Positions 51,377-60,978 of a DNA stretch of 64,000 nucleotides are shown here, in pieces. Position numbers and translations under genes: made by a program. Within the stretch, counting starts at the first letter, position 1. Each line of letters starts with the position of its first letter. The stretch is from positions 215,306 through 279,305 of the forward strand of contig NZ_JAGGJU010000009.1 of NCBI RefSeq assembly GCF_017873095.1, in the 5' to 3' direction. This stretch comes from Heterorhizobium halophytocola. GTDB taxonomy: Bacteria; Pseudomonadota; Alphaproteobacteria; Rhizobiales; Rhizobiaceae. The notes beneath the pieces are model-generated. The model saw nothing but the letters and a program-made list of their open reading frames with translations. It was not told the origin of the DNA and searched no databases.

Positions 51377-52434
51377 ACCGTGACCTCCGCCACCGGTGCC
51401 CAGATCACCTGATCAATCCGTTGGGCGCCGGTTGCCAGCATCACCAGCCGGTCGAAGCCGAGCGCGATGCCGCAGGCCTCCGGCATGATATCGAGTGCTG
51501 CGAGGAAATCCTCATCCAGCGGATAGGTCTCGCCGTAGACGCGCTGCTTCTCCACCATCTCGGCCTGGAAGCGGCGGCGCTGTTCGCTGGCATCGGTCAG
51601 CTCGCCGAAGGCATTGGCAAGCTCTACGCCGCAGGCATAAAGCTCGAAGCGCTCCGCGGTCCGCGGATCTTCGGCGGACGGCCGGGCAAGGGCCGCTTCG
51701 CAGACCGGATACCGGTCGAGAATCGTCGCGCGCCCCTCTCCCAGCCGAGGTTCAACCTTCTCGACCAGGATGCGGCTGAAGATGTCGGCCCAGCTGTCGT
51801 CACCGGCGATCCGGATGCCGGAGGCGGTGGCCGCGACCGCCAGATGGTCGCGGTCGGTGGTGCCGTCGGCCGAGACGGAGGCGAGCAGGTCGATGGCGGC
51901 GAAGCGCTCGAAGGCTTCCGCAACGCTCAGGCGCTCCGGCGCTGCGAAGGGATCGATCGCCTTGCCGTGAAACGATAAGCGCCTTGTCCCGGTCGTCTCT
52001 GCGGCAAGAGCGAGGATCTCGGCGCAGTCGTCCATCAGCGTCTCGTAGCTTTCACCGGCCCGGTACCACTCGACCATGGTGAATTCCGGATGATGCAGCG
52101 GCCCGCGCTCGCGATTGCGGTAGACATGGGCAAAGCAGGAGATGCGGGTCTCGCCAGCGGCCAGCAGCTTCTTGCAGGCAAATTCAGGCGAGGTGTGGAG
52201 ATAGAGATCGGCGGGCAGGCCATCATTGCCGATCGCAACGGTGTGAAAGGCATGCAGGTGCGCCTCGTTGCCGGGGGATACCTGCAGCGTGGCGGTATCG
52301 ACCTCGATAAAGTCACGGTCGGCGAAAAAGCCCCGCAGCCGCGCCTGGATCCGGTTGCGCCCGACAAGCAATGGCCGCCGATCGCGATGAACGGAGGGCG
52401 ACCACCAGGACGGGGCGGGAGAGCGAGGTTTCAT
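51373..52434 (-). CDS. epmA: Elongation factor P--(R)-beta-lysine ligase
   Basis: The 353-residue protein is a lysyl-tRNA-synthetase-like catalytic domain without the anticodon-binding N-domain. Motif 1 region: [20 protein letters not shown]. Motif 2: [20 protein letters not shown] then MVEWYRAG. Motif 3: [18 protein letters not shown]. EpmA attaches beta-lysine to a conserved lysine of EF-P. The gene is divergent from efp across 145 bases and overlaps epmB by 4 bases, a complete modification module except for the hydroxylase EpmC. Confidence 0.94.
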   Translation of the reverse strand: MKPRSPAPSWWSPSVHRDRRPLLVGRNRIQARLRGFFADRDFIEVDTATLQVSPGNEAHLHAFHTVAIGNDGLPADLYLHTSPEFACKKLLAAGETRISCFAHVYRNRERGPLHHPEFTMVEWYRAGESYETLMDDCAEILALAAETTGTRRLSFHGKAIDPFAAPERLSVAEAFERFAAIDLLASVSADGTTDRDHLAVAATASGIRIAGDDSWADIFSRILVEKVEPRLGEGRATILDRYPVCEAALARPSAEDPRTAERFELYACGVELANAFGELTDASEQRRRFQAEMVEKQRVYGETYPLDEDFLAALDIMPEACGIALGFDRLVMLATGAQRIDQVIWAPVAEVTV

Positions 52435-52579
52435 GAGGCTGCTGCTCTTGGGTGCGTATCAGCTTCGGGGCTGGCTATTTCGGCAAATTTGGGTTAGTTG
52501 CGCCCAGGAAAATTCGAAAGACGTCTGGGACGGAGGGTCGTCCTTTACGACGTGTCGATCAGAGTTACAAGGAAATCCA

Positions 52580-53149
52580 ATGGTCAAGGTCATCGCGTCT
52601 TCGGTCCGAAAGGGTAACGTTCTCGAAGTGGACAACAAGCTCTACGTCGTGCTTACGGCCCAGAACTTCCACCCGGGCAAGGGTACGCCGGTAACCCAGG
52701 TCGACATGCGCCGTATCGTGGACGGGGTGAAGGTTTCGGAGCGCTGGCGCACGACCGAGCAGGTCGAGCGTGCTTTCGTCGAGGACCTGAACTTCCAGTT
52801 CCTCTACGAGGACGGCGAGGGCTTCCACTTCATGAACCCGGAAAACTACGACCAGGTGGTCGTGGATGCGGAAACCATGGGCGACCAGAAGGCCTATCTG
52901 CAGGAAGCGATGACCTGCGTGCTGTCGATCTACGAGGGCATTCCGCTGGCGATCGAATTGCCGCGCCATGTGACGCTCGAGATCACCGAGACAGAGCCGG
53001 TCGTCAAGGGCCAGACGGCGTCGTCGTCCTACAAGCCGGCCATGCTGTCGAACGGCATCCGCACCATGGTGCCGCCGCATATCGACGCCGGCACGCGCGT
53101 CGTCATCGCCACCGAAGACAATTCCTATGTCGAGCGCGCCAAGAGCTGA
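52580..53149 (+). CDS. efp: Elongation factor P
   Basis: The 189-residue protein has the three-domain EF-P fold. Domain I ([20 protein letters not shown]) carries the modified lysine K34 at the tip of [17 protein letters not shown]. Domains II/III contain VYxxNPE-like [15 protein letters not shown] and end in [28 protein letters not shown]. It relieves ribosome stalling at polyproline. The lysine in HPGKG fits the beta-lysyl pathway encoded next door. ATG 52580 follows AAGGA; an in-frame codon 147 bases upstream adds unrelated sequence. The Pro-rich TonB in this window would be a natural EF-P-dependent product. Confidence 0.97.
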   Translation: MVKVIASSVRKGNVLEVDNKLYVVLTAQNFHPGKGTPVTQVDMRRIVDGVKVSERWRTTEQVERAFVEDLNFQFLYEDGEGFHFMNPENYDQVVVDAETMGDQKAYLQEAMTCVLSIYEGIPLAIELPRHVTLEITETEPVVKGQTASSSYKPAMLSNGIRTMVPPHIDAGTRVVIATEDNSYVERAKS

Positions 53150-53170
53150 TCGACATCGAACATGTATTGG

Positions 53171-53200
53171 AAAAGGCCCGGTTTCGTCCGGGCCTTTTTT
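53171..53200. terminator. Rho-independent terminator after efp (bidirectional)
   Basis: AAAAGGCCCGG pairs perfectly with CCGGGCCTTTT (11 bp) around TTTCGT and runs into TTTTTT. The A-run on the other side supplies a T tract on the - strand, so it can also end gabD transcripts. Confidence 0.92.
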
Positions 53201-53238
53201 GTGTTGCGCGCATCAGCGATCGACGCTGACCCCCAATA

Positions 53239-54723
53239 CTATTCGATGCCGCCGAGGCAGAGATATTTCAGCTCGACATAGTCGTCTATGCCGTATTTCG
53301 AGCCTTCGCGGCCCTGGCCGGACTGCTTGATGCCGCCGAAGGGTGCGACCTCGGTGGAGATCAGTCCCGTATTGACGCCGACCATGCCGTATTCGAGCGC
53401 TTCCGCCACCCGGAAGATCTTGGCGATGTCCTTGGCATAGAAATAGGAGGCGAGGCCGAATTCGGTGTTGTTCGCCATCTCGATCACATCGTCCTCGCTG
53501 TCGAACTTGAACAGGGGCGCGACGGGGCCGAAGGTTTCCTCGACGGCGACCTTCATGTCGGTGGTGACGCCGGTCAGCACCGTGGGCTGGTAGAACAGCT
53601 CTCCCTTGTCGGAAGCCTCGCCACCCAGTTCGACCTTCGCACCCTTGGAGACCGCGTCGGCGACGTGGTCCTTGACCTTTTTCAGCGCGTTCCCGTCGAT
53701 CAGCGGGCCGGTGGTGACGCCCTCGTCGAGCCCGTTGCCGACCTTGAGCTGCTTGACCTTCTCGGACAGCTTGGCGGCAAAGGCGTCATAGACGCCGGAT
53801 TGAATGTAGAGACGGTTGGCGCAGACGCAGGTCTGCCCGGCATTGCGGTATTTCGAGATCATCGCGCCCTCGACGGCCGCGTCGAGATCGGCGTCGTCGA
53901 AGACGATGAACGGCGCGTTGCCGCCGAGTTCCAGTCCGAGCTTCATGATCTGGTCGGCGCCCTGGCGCATCAGGATGCGGCCGACATTGGTCGAGCCGGT
54001 GAAGGTCAGCTTGCGCACCTTGTCGTTGTCGCAGAAGGCCTTGCCGACCATGGCGGCGTCTGTTGCGGTGATCACCGACAACAGACCCGAAGGCAGACCG
54101 GCGCGTTCGGCAAGGAGCGCGATCGCCAGGGCGGAGAGGGGGGTCTGGGCGGCGGGCTTGGAGACCATGGCGCAACCGGCGGCCAGCGCCGGCGCCATCT
54201 TGCGGGCCAGCATGGCGTTCGGGAAATTCCACGGCGTGATCGCGCCGACGACGCCGACCGGCTGCTTGATCACCAGGATACGCTTGTCGGCCTGATGGCC
54301 GGGGATCACGTCGCCATAGACGCGCTTGGCTTCCTCGCCGAACCATTCGACGAAGGAGGCGCCGTAGAGGATTTCACCGCGCGCTTCCGGCCAGGGCTTG
54401 CCCATTTCCATCGTCAGGATCGTCGCCAGGTCGTCGGCGTTCTCGACCATCAGGTCGAAGAGCTTGCGCAGGATGGCGGCACGCTCCTTGCCGGTCTTCC
54501 GGGCCCAGGCCTTCTGTGCCCGATAGGCAACGTCGATTGCACGGGAAACCTCCGCCAGTCCGAGGTCGGGCAATACCGCAATCACCTCGCCGGTCGCGGG
54601 GTTGGTGACCTCAAAGGTCTTGGTATCGGAGCCGGACGCAACCCAGTCCTCGCCAACGAGGCTCTTGTCGGTCGCAAGGCTCTTGTCCTTCAGCCTGGAT
54701 GTCAGCGCATCGGAAATGGTCAT
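53239..54723 (-). CDS. gabD: Succinate-semialdehyde dehydrogenase
   Basis: The 494-residue aldehyde dehydrogenase has the GabD profile: ITPWNFPNAMLARKMAPALA; FTGSTNVGRILM; general base E265 in LGLELGGNAPFIVFDDADLD; nucleophile C299 in KYRNAGQTCVCANRLYIQ, where the second nearby Cys is typical of SSADH; and the C-terminal PFGGIKQSGQGREGSKYGID. It oxidises succinate semialdehyde to succinate with NAD(P) in GABA or polyamine breakdown. No gabT or regulator is adjacent, so it appears monocistronic. Confidence 0.92.
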   Translation of the reverse strand: MTISDALTSRLKDKSLATDKSLVGEDWVASGSDTKTFEVTNPATGEVIAVLPDLGLAEVSRAIDVAYRAQKAWARKTGKERAAILRKLFDLMVENADDLATILTMEMGKPWPEARGEILYGASFVEWFGEEAKRVYGDVIPGHQADKRILVIKQPVGVVGAITPWNFPNAMLARKMAPALAAGCAMVSKPAAQTPLSALAIALLAERAGLPSGLLSVITATDAAMVGKAFCDNDKVRKLTFTGSTNVGRILMRQGADQIMKLGLELGGNAPFIVFDDADLDAAVEGAMISKYRNAGQTCVCANRLYIQSGVYDAFAAKLSEKVKQLKVGNGLDEGVTTGPLIDGNALKKVKDHVADAVSKGAKVELGGEASDKGELFYQPTVLTGVTTDMKVAVEETFGPVAPLFKFDSEDDVIEMANNTEFGLASYFYAKDIAKIFRVAEALEYGMVGVNTGLISTEVAPFGGIKQSGQGREGSKYGIDDYVELKYLCLGGIE

Positions 54724-54892
54724 CTTGGGCTCTCCCGGGAATGATTTTCTGGACAGCGCCTCTTACGGCGCCTGATCCCCACCGCGACGTGCGGCGGGCG
54801 AACTCTATGGTACTGCTGGCAGTTAAGGAAGCGCGGCGGGGTTTCAAGATTGCCGCAGTACCGCAAACGCCTTCAGCCGTCCTGGACAAACG

Positions 54893-54925
54893 AAAAAGCC
54901 CTCCCCGGCGGACCGGGAAGGGCTT
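54893..54925 (-). terminator. Terminator of the RND efflux genes
   Basis: On the - strand AAGCCCTTCCCGG and CCGGGGAGGGCTT form a long stem with one mismatch, followed by TTT, 25 bases after the stop of the outer-membrane gene. Confidence 0.8.
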
Positions 54926-54949
54926 GGAAGATCAGGACTTGTCTTAGTC

Positions 54950-56347
54950 TTACTGACCGAAGGCGTAGCCGCCGCCGATTGCAATATTCAGGGTCACGAA
55001 GTCGTTTGCCATCTGCTGCACGGCCTGCACGAGACTTGCCTGCGCGGTCGAGACAGAACGCTGGGCGTCGAGCACGTCGAGCAGCGAGGACGCACCGTCC
55101 TTGTAGCTCGCGGTCGAGAGGTTCAGCGCCTCGTTGTAGGAGTTGACCGTGGCCGACAGGGCGTTGACCGTCTGACGGTCGCGGCTGACGGCAGCCAGTG
55201 CGCTTTCGACTTCCTCGACGGCGTTCAGCACGGTCTGCTTCCAGGCCAGATACGATTCCCGCGCGACCGATTCCTTGTTCTTGACGTTTGCGCGAAGCGC
55301 GCCGCCGTCGAAGATCGGAAGGTTGAGGCTCGGGCCGAAGGACCAGGAATTGGACGTGCCGCTGCCGCCGCCCGCGATATGGGAATAGGACGGGCTGATC
55401 GAACCGCTGAGCGTGATCGACGGATAGAGCTGCGCTTCGGCCACCCCGACATCGGCGGTGGCGGCCGCCAGATCGCGTTCGGCCCTGCGGATGTCCGGAC
55501 GGTTGCGAATGAGGTCGGCGGGGACGCCGGCATTCACGCTGCCATGCGGACGGGGCTGGGCCGCGCCCTTCTGCAATTCGCGCATCAAGGTCGATGCCGG
55601 CAGGCCGAGCAGGGTCGAGATATGGTTTGCCGCAGCGCGGAACTGGGCTTCGAAGCTCGGGATATCGGCGATCGTCGAGTTGACGAGACCCTCGGCCTGG
55701 ACAACGTCGAGACGCGAGGCCGCACCGGCATCGAGCTGGAGCTTGGTGAGGTTCAGCGTTTCACGCCGCGAGCTGAGGTTCTGCTTCGCGACCGCGATGC
55801 GCGCCTGATAGTAGCGGGCGTTGATGTAATAGGTCGTCAGTTCCGACAGATAGGTCAGGCGGGTCGTGTCGACGCTTGCATAGGCAGCATCGAGCGAAGC
55901 CCGGGCGCTTTCCTTCGACCGGCGATATTCGCCGAACAGGTCGAGCAGCCACGAGACGTTGAGGCTGCCGGCCGACGAGGAGCGATGATCGACGCTGTTG
56001 GTGGCGGCGCTGCCACCGCTGCCGCTTTCGGTCTGGCTGGCGGACAGGTCGAGGCTCGGCAGGGCGCCGGCGCCGGCCGACACGACGTTTGCCTGTGCCT
56101 GATTGATTCGTTCCATCGCCTGCAGGATGTCGAGGTTCTGGTCCAGACCCTGGTTCACCAGCTTGTCGAGGCGGCTGTCACGGAAAGCGGTCCACCAGGC
56201 CTTCATGCTCACATCGCCATTGCTGCGCGCCGAGCCCTCGGCAAATTTGGTGGGCAGAGTGGTCTGCGGCGGCACGTGATCGGGGCCGACGACACAGCCG
56301 GACAACATCAGGAAAGCAAAGGGCGCGGCAACTCGGATGGATACCAT
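54950..56347 (-). CDS. RND efflux outer-membrane lipoprotein (NodT/OprM family)
   Basis: From ATG 56347 the 465-residue protein has a lipoprotein signal peptide with lipobox LSGC (FAFLMLSGCVVGP). OMF family features follow: two TolC-like repeats with long helices (LDQNLDILQAMERINQAQAN; LPSLDLSASQTESG; GVPADLIRNRPDIRRAERDL; LYPSITLSGSISPSYSH; SYKDGASSLLDVLDAQRSVS). It forms the outer-membrane exit duct for the AcrAB-like pump encoded upstream (121 bases). A reading from 56668 would add ~107 residues of unrelated sequence. Confidence 0.92.
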   Translation of the reverse strand: MVSIRVAAPFAFLMLSGCVVGPDHVPPQTTLPTKFAEGSARSNGDVSMKAWWTAFRDSRLDKLVNQGLDQNLDILQAMERINQAQANVVSAGAGALPSLDLSASQTESGSGGSAATNSVDHRSSSAGSLNVSWLLDLFGEYRRSKESARASLDAAYASVDTTRLTYLSELTTYYINARYYQARIAVAKQNLSSRRETLNLTKLQLDAGAASRLDVVQAEGLVNSTIADIPSFEAQFRAAANHISTLLGLPASTLMRELQKGAAQPRPHGSVNAGVPADLIRNRPDIRRAERDLAAATADVGVAEAQLYPSITLSGSISPSYSHIAGGGSGTSNSWSFGPSLNLPIFDGGALRANVKNKESVARESYLAWKQTVLNAVEEVESALAAVSRDRQTVNALSATVNSYNEALNLSTASYKDGASSLLDVLDAQRSVSTAQASLVQAVQQMANDFVTLNIAIGGGYAFGQ

Positions 56348-56468
56348 GATTTTTTCCCGTTTCTTATATTCAAGACGCGGGAGACCAGCGCGCTTAGCTT
56401 CCGGTCTTCCCTTTCGCCCCGCATTCGCTGCCAGCTGACATGGTAGCGAACTATGGATAACAATTCGT

Positions 56469-59400
56469 TTATTCGGCGACGACTGTCTTTTCGGTTTTTC
56501 CACGCTTTGCCAACCGCAGAATGACAACAAAGAAGGATGGCACGAAGAAAATTCCGATGACTGTTGCAGAAAGCATCCCGCCCAGAACACCGATGCCGAT
56601 GGAGTTCTGCGCCGCAGAGCCTGCACCGCGCGCAATGGCAAGAGGCAGAACACCGAGGATAAAGGCAAGCGAGGTCATCACGATGGGACGCAGACGCAGC
56701 CTTGCCGCCTCTTTCGCCGCCTCGACCAGGCCGCTTCCCTGTTCCATCCGGTCCTTGGCGAATTCCACGATCAGGATCGCATTCTTCGCCGCCAGACCGA
56801 TCGTCGTCAGCAGCCCGACCTTGAAGTAGACGTCGTTCGACTGACCCAGGAAGTAGGCAGCCGACAGTGCGCCGAGCACGCCGACCGGCACCGCCATGAT
56901 GACGGAGAACGGTATCGACCAGCTTTCATAGAGCGCAGCAAGGCACAGGAACACGATCAGAACGGAGAGCGCATAGAGCATCGGCGCCTGCGATCCGGAC
57001 AGGCGTTCCTGGTATGAAATGCCCGTCCAGGCAGCGGTATAGCCACCACCGAGACCGGCGGTGAGCTTTTCCATCTCGTCCATGGCATCGCCGGAGCTGA
57101 TACCCGGTCCGGCGGCACCATCCAGCGAGATGGCGCTGACGGCGTTATACCGTGCCAGCGTCGGCGGGCCTGCCTCCCACTTGCTGGAGGTAAAGGACGA
57201 GAAGGGCACCATCTCGCCGCTGCCATTGCGGGCATACCAGTGATTGATGTCGTCAGGCTGCATGCGATACGGCGCGTCGCCCTGCACATAGACCGGCTTC
57301 AGCTTGTTGTTCAGCGTGAAATCGTTGACGTCGCGGCCGGCAAATATGGTCGAGAGCATGGAGTTGACGGTGGATATGTCGAGCCCCATCGCGCCCATCT
57401 TCTCCTGATCGAGCAGGATCTTCAGCTGGCTTTCGGCCGCCGGGCTGTTGGAGCGCAGCGAGGCCACCATCGGGTCGTCCGAGCCGAGCTTGATCAGCTT
57501 GTTGGATGCCGCAGTCAGCGCATCGATGCCGGTATTGCCGGTATCGACCAGATACATCGAAAAGCCGCTCGAGGTGCCGAGGCCCGGAATGGCCGGCGGC
57601 TGCAGCGGGAAGACCTGCGCGTCGCGAAGCGTGAAGAAATAGCTACCAGCCCGTTGCACGAGGGCGGATGCCGACTGGTTCGCCTCGGTGCGATCGTCGA
57701 AGTCCTTCAGCTTGGCAAAGACCATGGCATAGTTTTGCCCCTGGCCGGTGAAGCTGAAGCCCATGACGGCAAAGACGTCCTGGACCGTGTCCTTTTCCTT
57801 GTCGATGTAATAGTTCTCGATCTTCTTGACGACTTCGGTCGTGCGCGCCTGGCTTGCGCCATTGGGCAACTGGACGATGGTCATCAGAACGCCCTGGTCT
57901 TCCTGGGGCAGGAATGACGACGGCAGGCGCATGAAGATGAAGGCGCAGCCGCCGACAACCAGCAGGAACATCAGCATCACGCGGATCGGACGCCGCAGGA
58001 GATAGCCGACAGTCGAGGTATAGCCGCCAGTCGCCCGGTCGAAACCACGGTTGAACCAGCCGGCCGGCCCCTTGCGGTCGTGGCCATGCGCAATCGGCTT
58101 CAGCATGCTGGCGCAAAGAGCCGGTGTCAGCACGATCGCCACCAGCGCCGACAGCAGCATGGCGGAAACGATGGTGACGGAGAACTGGCGATAGATGATA
58201 CCCGTCGATCCGCCGAAAAACGCCATCGGAATGAACACGGCGGTCAACACAAGTGCAATGCCGACGATCGCGCCGGTGATTTCCCCCATCGACTTCTCGG
58301 TTGCCTCCATCGGAGACAGGCCTTCTTCGGCCATGATTCGCTCGACGTTTTCCACCACCACGATCGCATCGTCGACGAGAAGGCCGATGGCGAGCACCAT
58401 GGCGAACATGGTGAGCGTGTTGATCGAATATCCCGTCACGGCCAGGATGCCGAAGGTGCCGAGCAGCACGACCGGCACGGCGATCATCGGAATGAAGGTG
58501 GCGCGCAGGTTCTGCAGGAAGATCAGCAGAACGAAGAAGACCAGAACGATCGCTTCGATCAGGGTATGGACAACCTTCTCGATCGACAGCTGCACGAAGG
58601 GCGAGGTGTCGTAAGGATAGGCGATCTCGACATTCTTCGGAAGCGAGGGGCCGATCGACGACAGCGTCGCCTTGACGCGCGCGGCAGTGTCGAGCGCGTT
58701 GGCGCCGGTTGCCAGATTGACCGCAAAGCCGGTTGCCGGATTGCGGTTCGCGCGGGTTTCCGTCGCATAGCTTTCCTGGCCGATCTCGATGCGGGCGACA
58801 TCGCTCAGGCGCACCGTCGCCCCATCTTCCTCGACCTTCAGGATGATCCGCTCGAAGTCGGAGACCTTCTGCAGCTGGCTCTGGGCCGTAACCGTGACGT
58901 TGATTTCCTGGCCCTTGACGACCGGCAGGGCGCCGATCGAGCCGACGGAGACCTGGGTATTCTGCGCCGAGATCGCGCTGGTCACATCGGTCGGAGTCAG
59001 CTGGAATTTATGCAGTTTGTACGGATCGAGCCATATCCGCATGGCATAGCCCGAGCCGAAGACCTGGACGCTGCCCACACCTTCGAGCCGCTGGATCTGG
59101 TCCTCGATCTGCGTGCTGAAGATATCGCCGAGATCGACCGAGTTGCGCTTGCCGTCGGAGGAGACCAGCGCGCCGACCAGAAGAATGCTGTCATTCGACT
59201 TGGTAACGGTGATGCCCTGGTTGATCACCACGTCCGGCAATTGCGACTGCACGAGCTGCAGCTTGTTCTGCACCTGGACCTGGGCGATATCGGGATCGAT
59301 GCTGTTGCCGAAGGTCAGCTGGACGCTCGACCGGCCGGTGGCCGAGGTCGACGTCATATAGGTAAGGTCGTCGAGGCCGGTCAGGCCGTCCTCGATCACC

Positions 59401-59588
59401 GAGGTCACCGATTTTTCGACCGTGTCGGCACTGGCGCCGCTATAGGTGGCCGAGATGCGCACCGTGGTGGGCGCGATTTCCGGATATTGCGATATCGACA
59501 ATGTGCTGATGGCAAGGGCGCCGCCCAGCATGATGACGATGGCAATCACCCAGGCGAAGATCGGGCGATGGATGAAGAAGTTGGCCAT
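56469..59588 (-). CDS. RND multidrug efflux transporter, AcrB/MexB (HAE1) type
   Basis: The 1039-residue inner-membrane pump shows HAE1 landmarks: N-terminal FIHRPIFAWVIAIVIMLGGA; porter segments SATYSGASADTVEKSVTSVI; the TM4 proton-relay Asp pair in AIGLLVDDAIVVVENVERIM; and MAFFGGSTGIIYRQFSVTIV. The second half repeats the plan (FSVIMAVPVGVLGALSAAYF; GLAAKNAILIVEFAKDRMEQ, with the relay Lys). It exports drugs, detergents or plant compounds from periplasm and inner leaflet. It lies 41 bases after the adaptor gene and upstream of the OMF gene, so one operon encodes the whole pump. Confidence 0.95.
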   Translation of the reverse strand: MANFFIHRPIFAWVIAIVIMLGGALAISTLSISQYPEIAPTTVRISATYSGASADTVEKSVTSVIEDGLTGLDDLTYMTSTSATGRSSVQLTFGNSIDPDIAQVQVQNKLQLVQSQLPDVVINQGITVTKSNDSILLVGALVSSDGKRNSVDLGDIFSTQIEDQIQRLEGVGSVQVFGSGYAMRIWLDPYKLHKFQLTPTDVTSAISAQNTQVSVGSIGALPVVKGQEINVTVTAQSQLQKVSDFERIILKVEEDGATVRLSDVARIEIGQESYATETRANRNPATGFAVNLATGANALDTAARVKATLSSIGPSLPKNVEIAYPYDTSPFVQLSIEKVVHTLIEAIVLVFFVLLIFLQNLRATFIPMIAVPVVLLGTFGILAVTGYSINTLTMFAMVLAIGLLVDDAIVVVENVERIMAEEGLSPMEATEKSMGEITGAIVGIALVLTAVFIPMAFFGGSTGIIYRQFSVTIVSAMLLSALVAIVLTPALCASMLKPIAHGHDRKGPAGWFNRGFDRATGGYTSTVGYLLRRPIRVMLMFLLVVGGCAFIFMRLPSSFLPQEDQGVLMTIVQLPNGASQARTTEVVKKIENYYIDKEKDTVQDVFAVMGFSFTGQGQNYAMVFAKLKDFDDRTEANQSASALVQRAGSYFFTLRDAQVFPLQPPAIPGLGTSSGFSMYLVDTGNTGIDALTAASNKLIKLGSDDPMVASLRSNSPAAESQLKILLDQEKMGAMGLDISTVNSMLSTIFAGRDVNDFTLNNKLKPVYVQGDAPYRMQPDDINHWYARNGSGEMVPFSSFTSSKWEAGPPTLARYNAVSAISLDGAAGPGISSGDAMDEMEKLTAGLGGGYTAAWTGISYQERLSGSQAPMLYALSVLIVFLCLAALYESWSIPFSVIMAVPVGVLGALSAAYFLGQSNDVYFKVGLLTTIGLAAKNAILIVEFAKDRMEQGSGLVEAAKEAARLRLRPIVMTSLAFILGVLPLAIARGAGSAAQNSIGIGVLGGMLSATVIGIFFVPSFFVVILRLAKRGKTEKTVVAE

Positions 59589-59629
59589 TTATTGAACCCT
59601 TTGCCTCGATTGATCCCAGGACGGCCCGC

Positions 59630-60838
59630 TCAGGGCTTTGCCTCGGACTTGGCTTCGGGAGCCTCGGATTTCTTGTCTTCGACAACCAGACCATTTTCAT
59701 CCACGGTCGCTTCCACCGGTTTGACGGCGGCACCGTCGGCGATCCACTGGAAGCCATCGACGATCAGCTTGTCGCCATCCTTGACGCCGTCGGTGACGAT
59801 CCAGGAATTGCCGGAGGTCTTGCCGTTTTCGAACAGGCGGGTCTCGACCTTGTTGTCGGCAGTCACGAACTTCGCCTGCAATTCGCCGCGCGCATTGCGC
59901 GTCGCGGCCAGCTGCGGGATCAGGTAACCCTGCTCGTGGCCGAGAGAGACCTGGGCGCGGACATACATGCCCGGCAGGATCAGTTCGTTCGGATTCTTGA
60001 AAAGGGCGCGGATCGAATAGGTGCCCGTCGTCTCGCTGACCGCCATTTCCGACATGTCCAGCTCGCCCTTCTGCGGATAGTTGATGCCGTCTTCCAGCAT
60101 CAGGGAGATGCTGGTCGAGCCGCTCTGGTTCAACTGGCCGTCCGCGATCGCCTTCTTCAGCTTCAACAGGTTGGTGCTCGATTCGGTCAGCTCGATATAG
60201 ATCGGGTCGAGCTGGCGAAGCGTCATCAGCGCATCGGTCTGGTTGGCGGTCACCACATTGCCGACAGAGAAGGCGGACGCACTTGTCACACCGTCAAACG
60301 GGGCGCGCACATCCGTCAGGTCGAGATTGATCTGCGCGGATTGCAGCGCTGCCTTGGCCTCGGCGACATCGGCCTGCGCCTGCAGCAGCGTCACCTTGGC
60401 ATTGTCATATTCGATCTGGGTGGCGCCGCTGTTGACCAGTCGCTCGTAGCGCGCCAGGTTCTGCTTTGCGGTCGGCACACTGGCTTCCGCGCGGGCCAGC
60501 GTGGCCTCGGCTTCGGCGACGGACGCCTGATAGGTGTCGTCCTCGATCTTGTAGAGCAGATCGCCGGCCTTGACGGTGCTGCCTTCGCGGAAGGCGGTCT
60601 TTTTGATCACGCCACTGACACGCGGGCGGATGTCGGCGACCTGATACGCCGTAGCACGGCCCGGCAGGACGGAGGTCAGCTCATGGTCGCCCTTCTTCAT
60701 GATCAGGACGCTGACCGGGGTCGGCGGCCTTTCGGCCCCCTGGCCGGGCGCGCCGCCACTGCTCTTTTCGTCATTGCAGCCGACAAGTATGGCGGACAGA
60801 AGCGCGAGGGTGGAGGCGAGCCTGATCGATCTTTTCAT
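59630..60838 (-). CDS. RND efflux periplasmic adaptor (AcrA/MexA type membrane fusion lipoprotein)
   Basis: The 402-residue precursor has a lipoprotein signal (LASTLALLSAILVGCNDE, lipobox LVGC). The adaptor plan follows: beta-barrel/lipoyl strand VLPGRATAYQVADIRPRVSG; hairpin helices EATLARAEASVPTAKQNLAR and TLLQAQADVAEAKAALQSAQ; second lipoyl half LTDVRAPFDGVTSASAFSVG; and a C-terminal barrel (GVKDGDKLIVDGFQWIADGA). A charged tail of repeated Glu/Lys/Ser ends the protein. It is the first pump gene, 140 bases downstream of the TetR gene. Confidence 0.94.
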   Translation of the reverse strand: MKRSIRLASTLALLSAILVGCNDEKSSGGAPGQGAERPPTPVSVLIMKKGDHELTSVLPGRATAYQVADIRPRVSGVIKKTAFREGSTVKAGDLLYKIEDDTYQASVAEAEATLARAEASVPTAKQNLARYERLVNSGATQIEYDNAKVTLLQAQADVAEAKAALQSAQINLDLTDVRAPFDGVTSASAFSVGNVVTANQTDALMTLRQLDPIYIELTESSTNLLKLKKAIADGQLNQSGSTSISLMLEDGINYPQKGELDMSEMAVSETTGTYSIRALFKNPNELILPGMYVRAQVSLGHEQGYLIPQLAATRNARGELQAKFVTADNKVETRLFENGKTSGNSWIVTDGVKDGDKLIVDGFQWIADGAAVKPVEATVDENGLVVEDKKSEAPEAKSEAKP

Positions 60839-60951
60839 TATTCAGTCCGGATCCTGGAAAATGCGTTGGACGGGTCTAGCATGCGAAGCTCACGGGGCGC
60901 CGACGCGCAAGCACGCCGAGCCACGCCCCTGAATCTGTCGTTGCGCTGCAA

Positions 60952-60975
60952 GTGACGTAATCGACAAACCGTCAC
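60952..60975. promoter_or_regulatory. Candidate TetR operator upstream of the efflux operon
   Basis: GTGACG and CGTCAC form a 6-bp inverted repeat separated by 12 bases, lying between the TetR stop and the adaptor gene (about 115 bases from its ATG). Position and size fit a TetR-family operator, but the inner part is not symmetric. Confidence 0.4.
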
Positions 60976-60978
60976 CTA

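Noticed and set aside
58080..59927. 615-residue + strand frame opposite the RND pump
   Set aside because: Antisense to well-conserved AcrB motifs; composition dominated by His/Asp/Arg/Gly.
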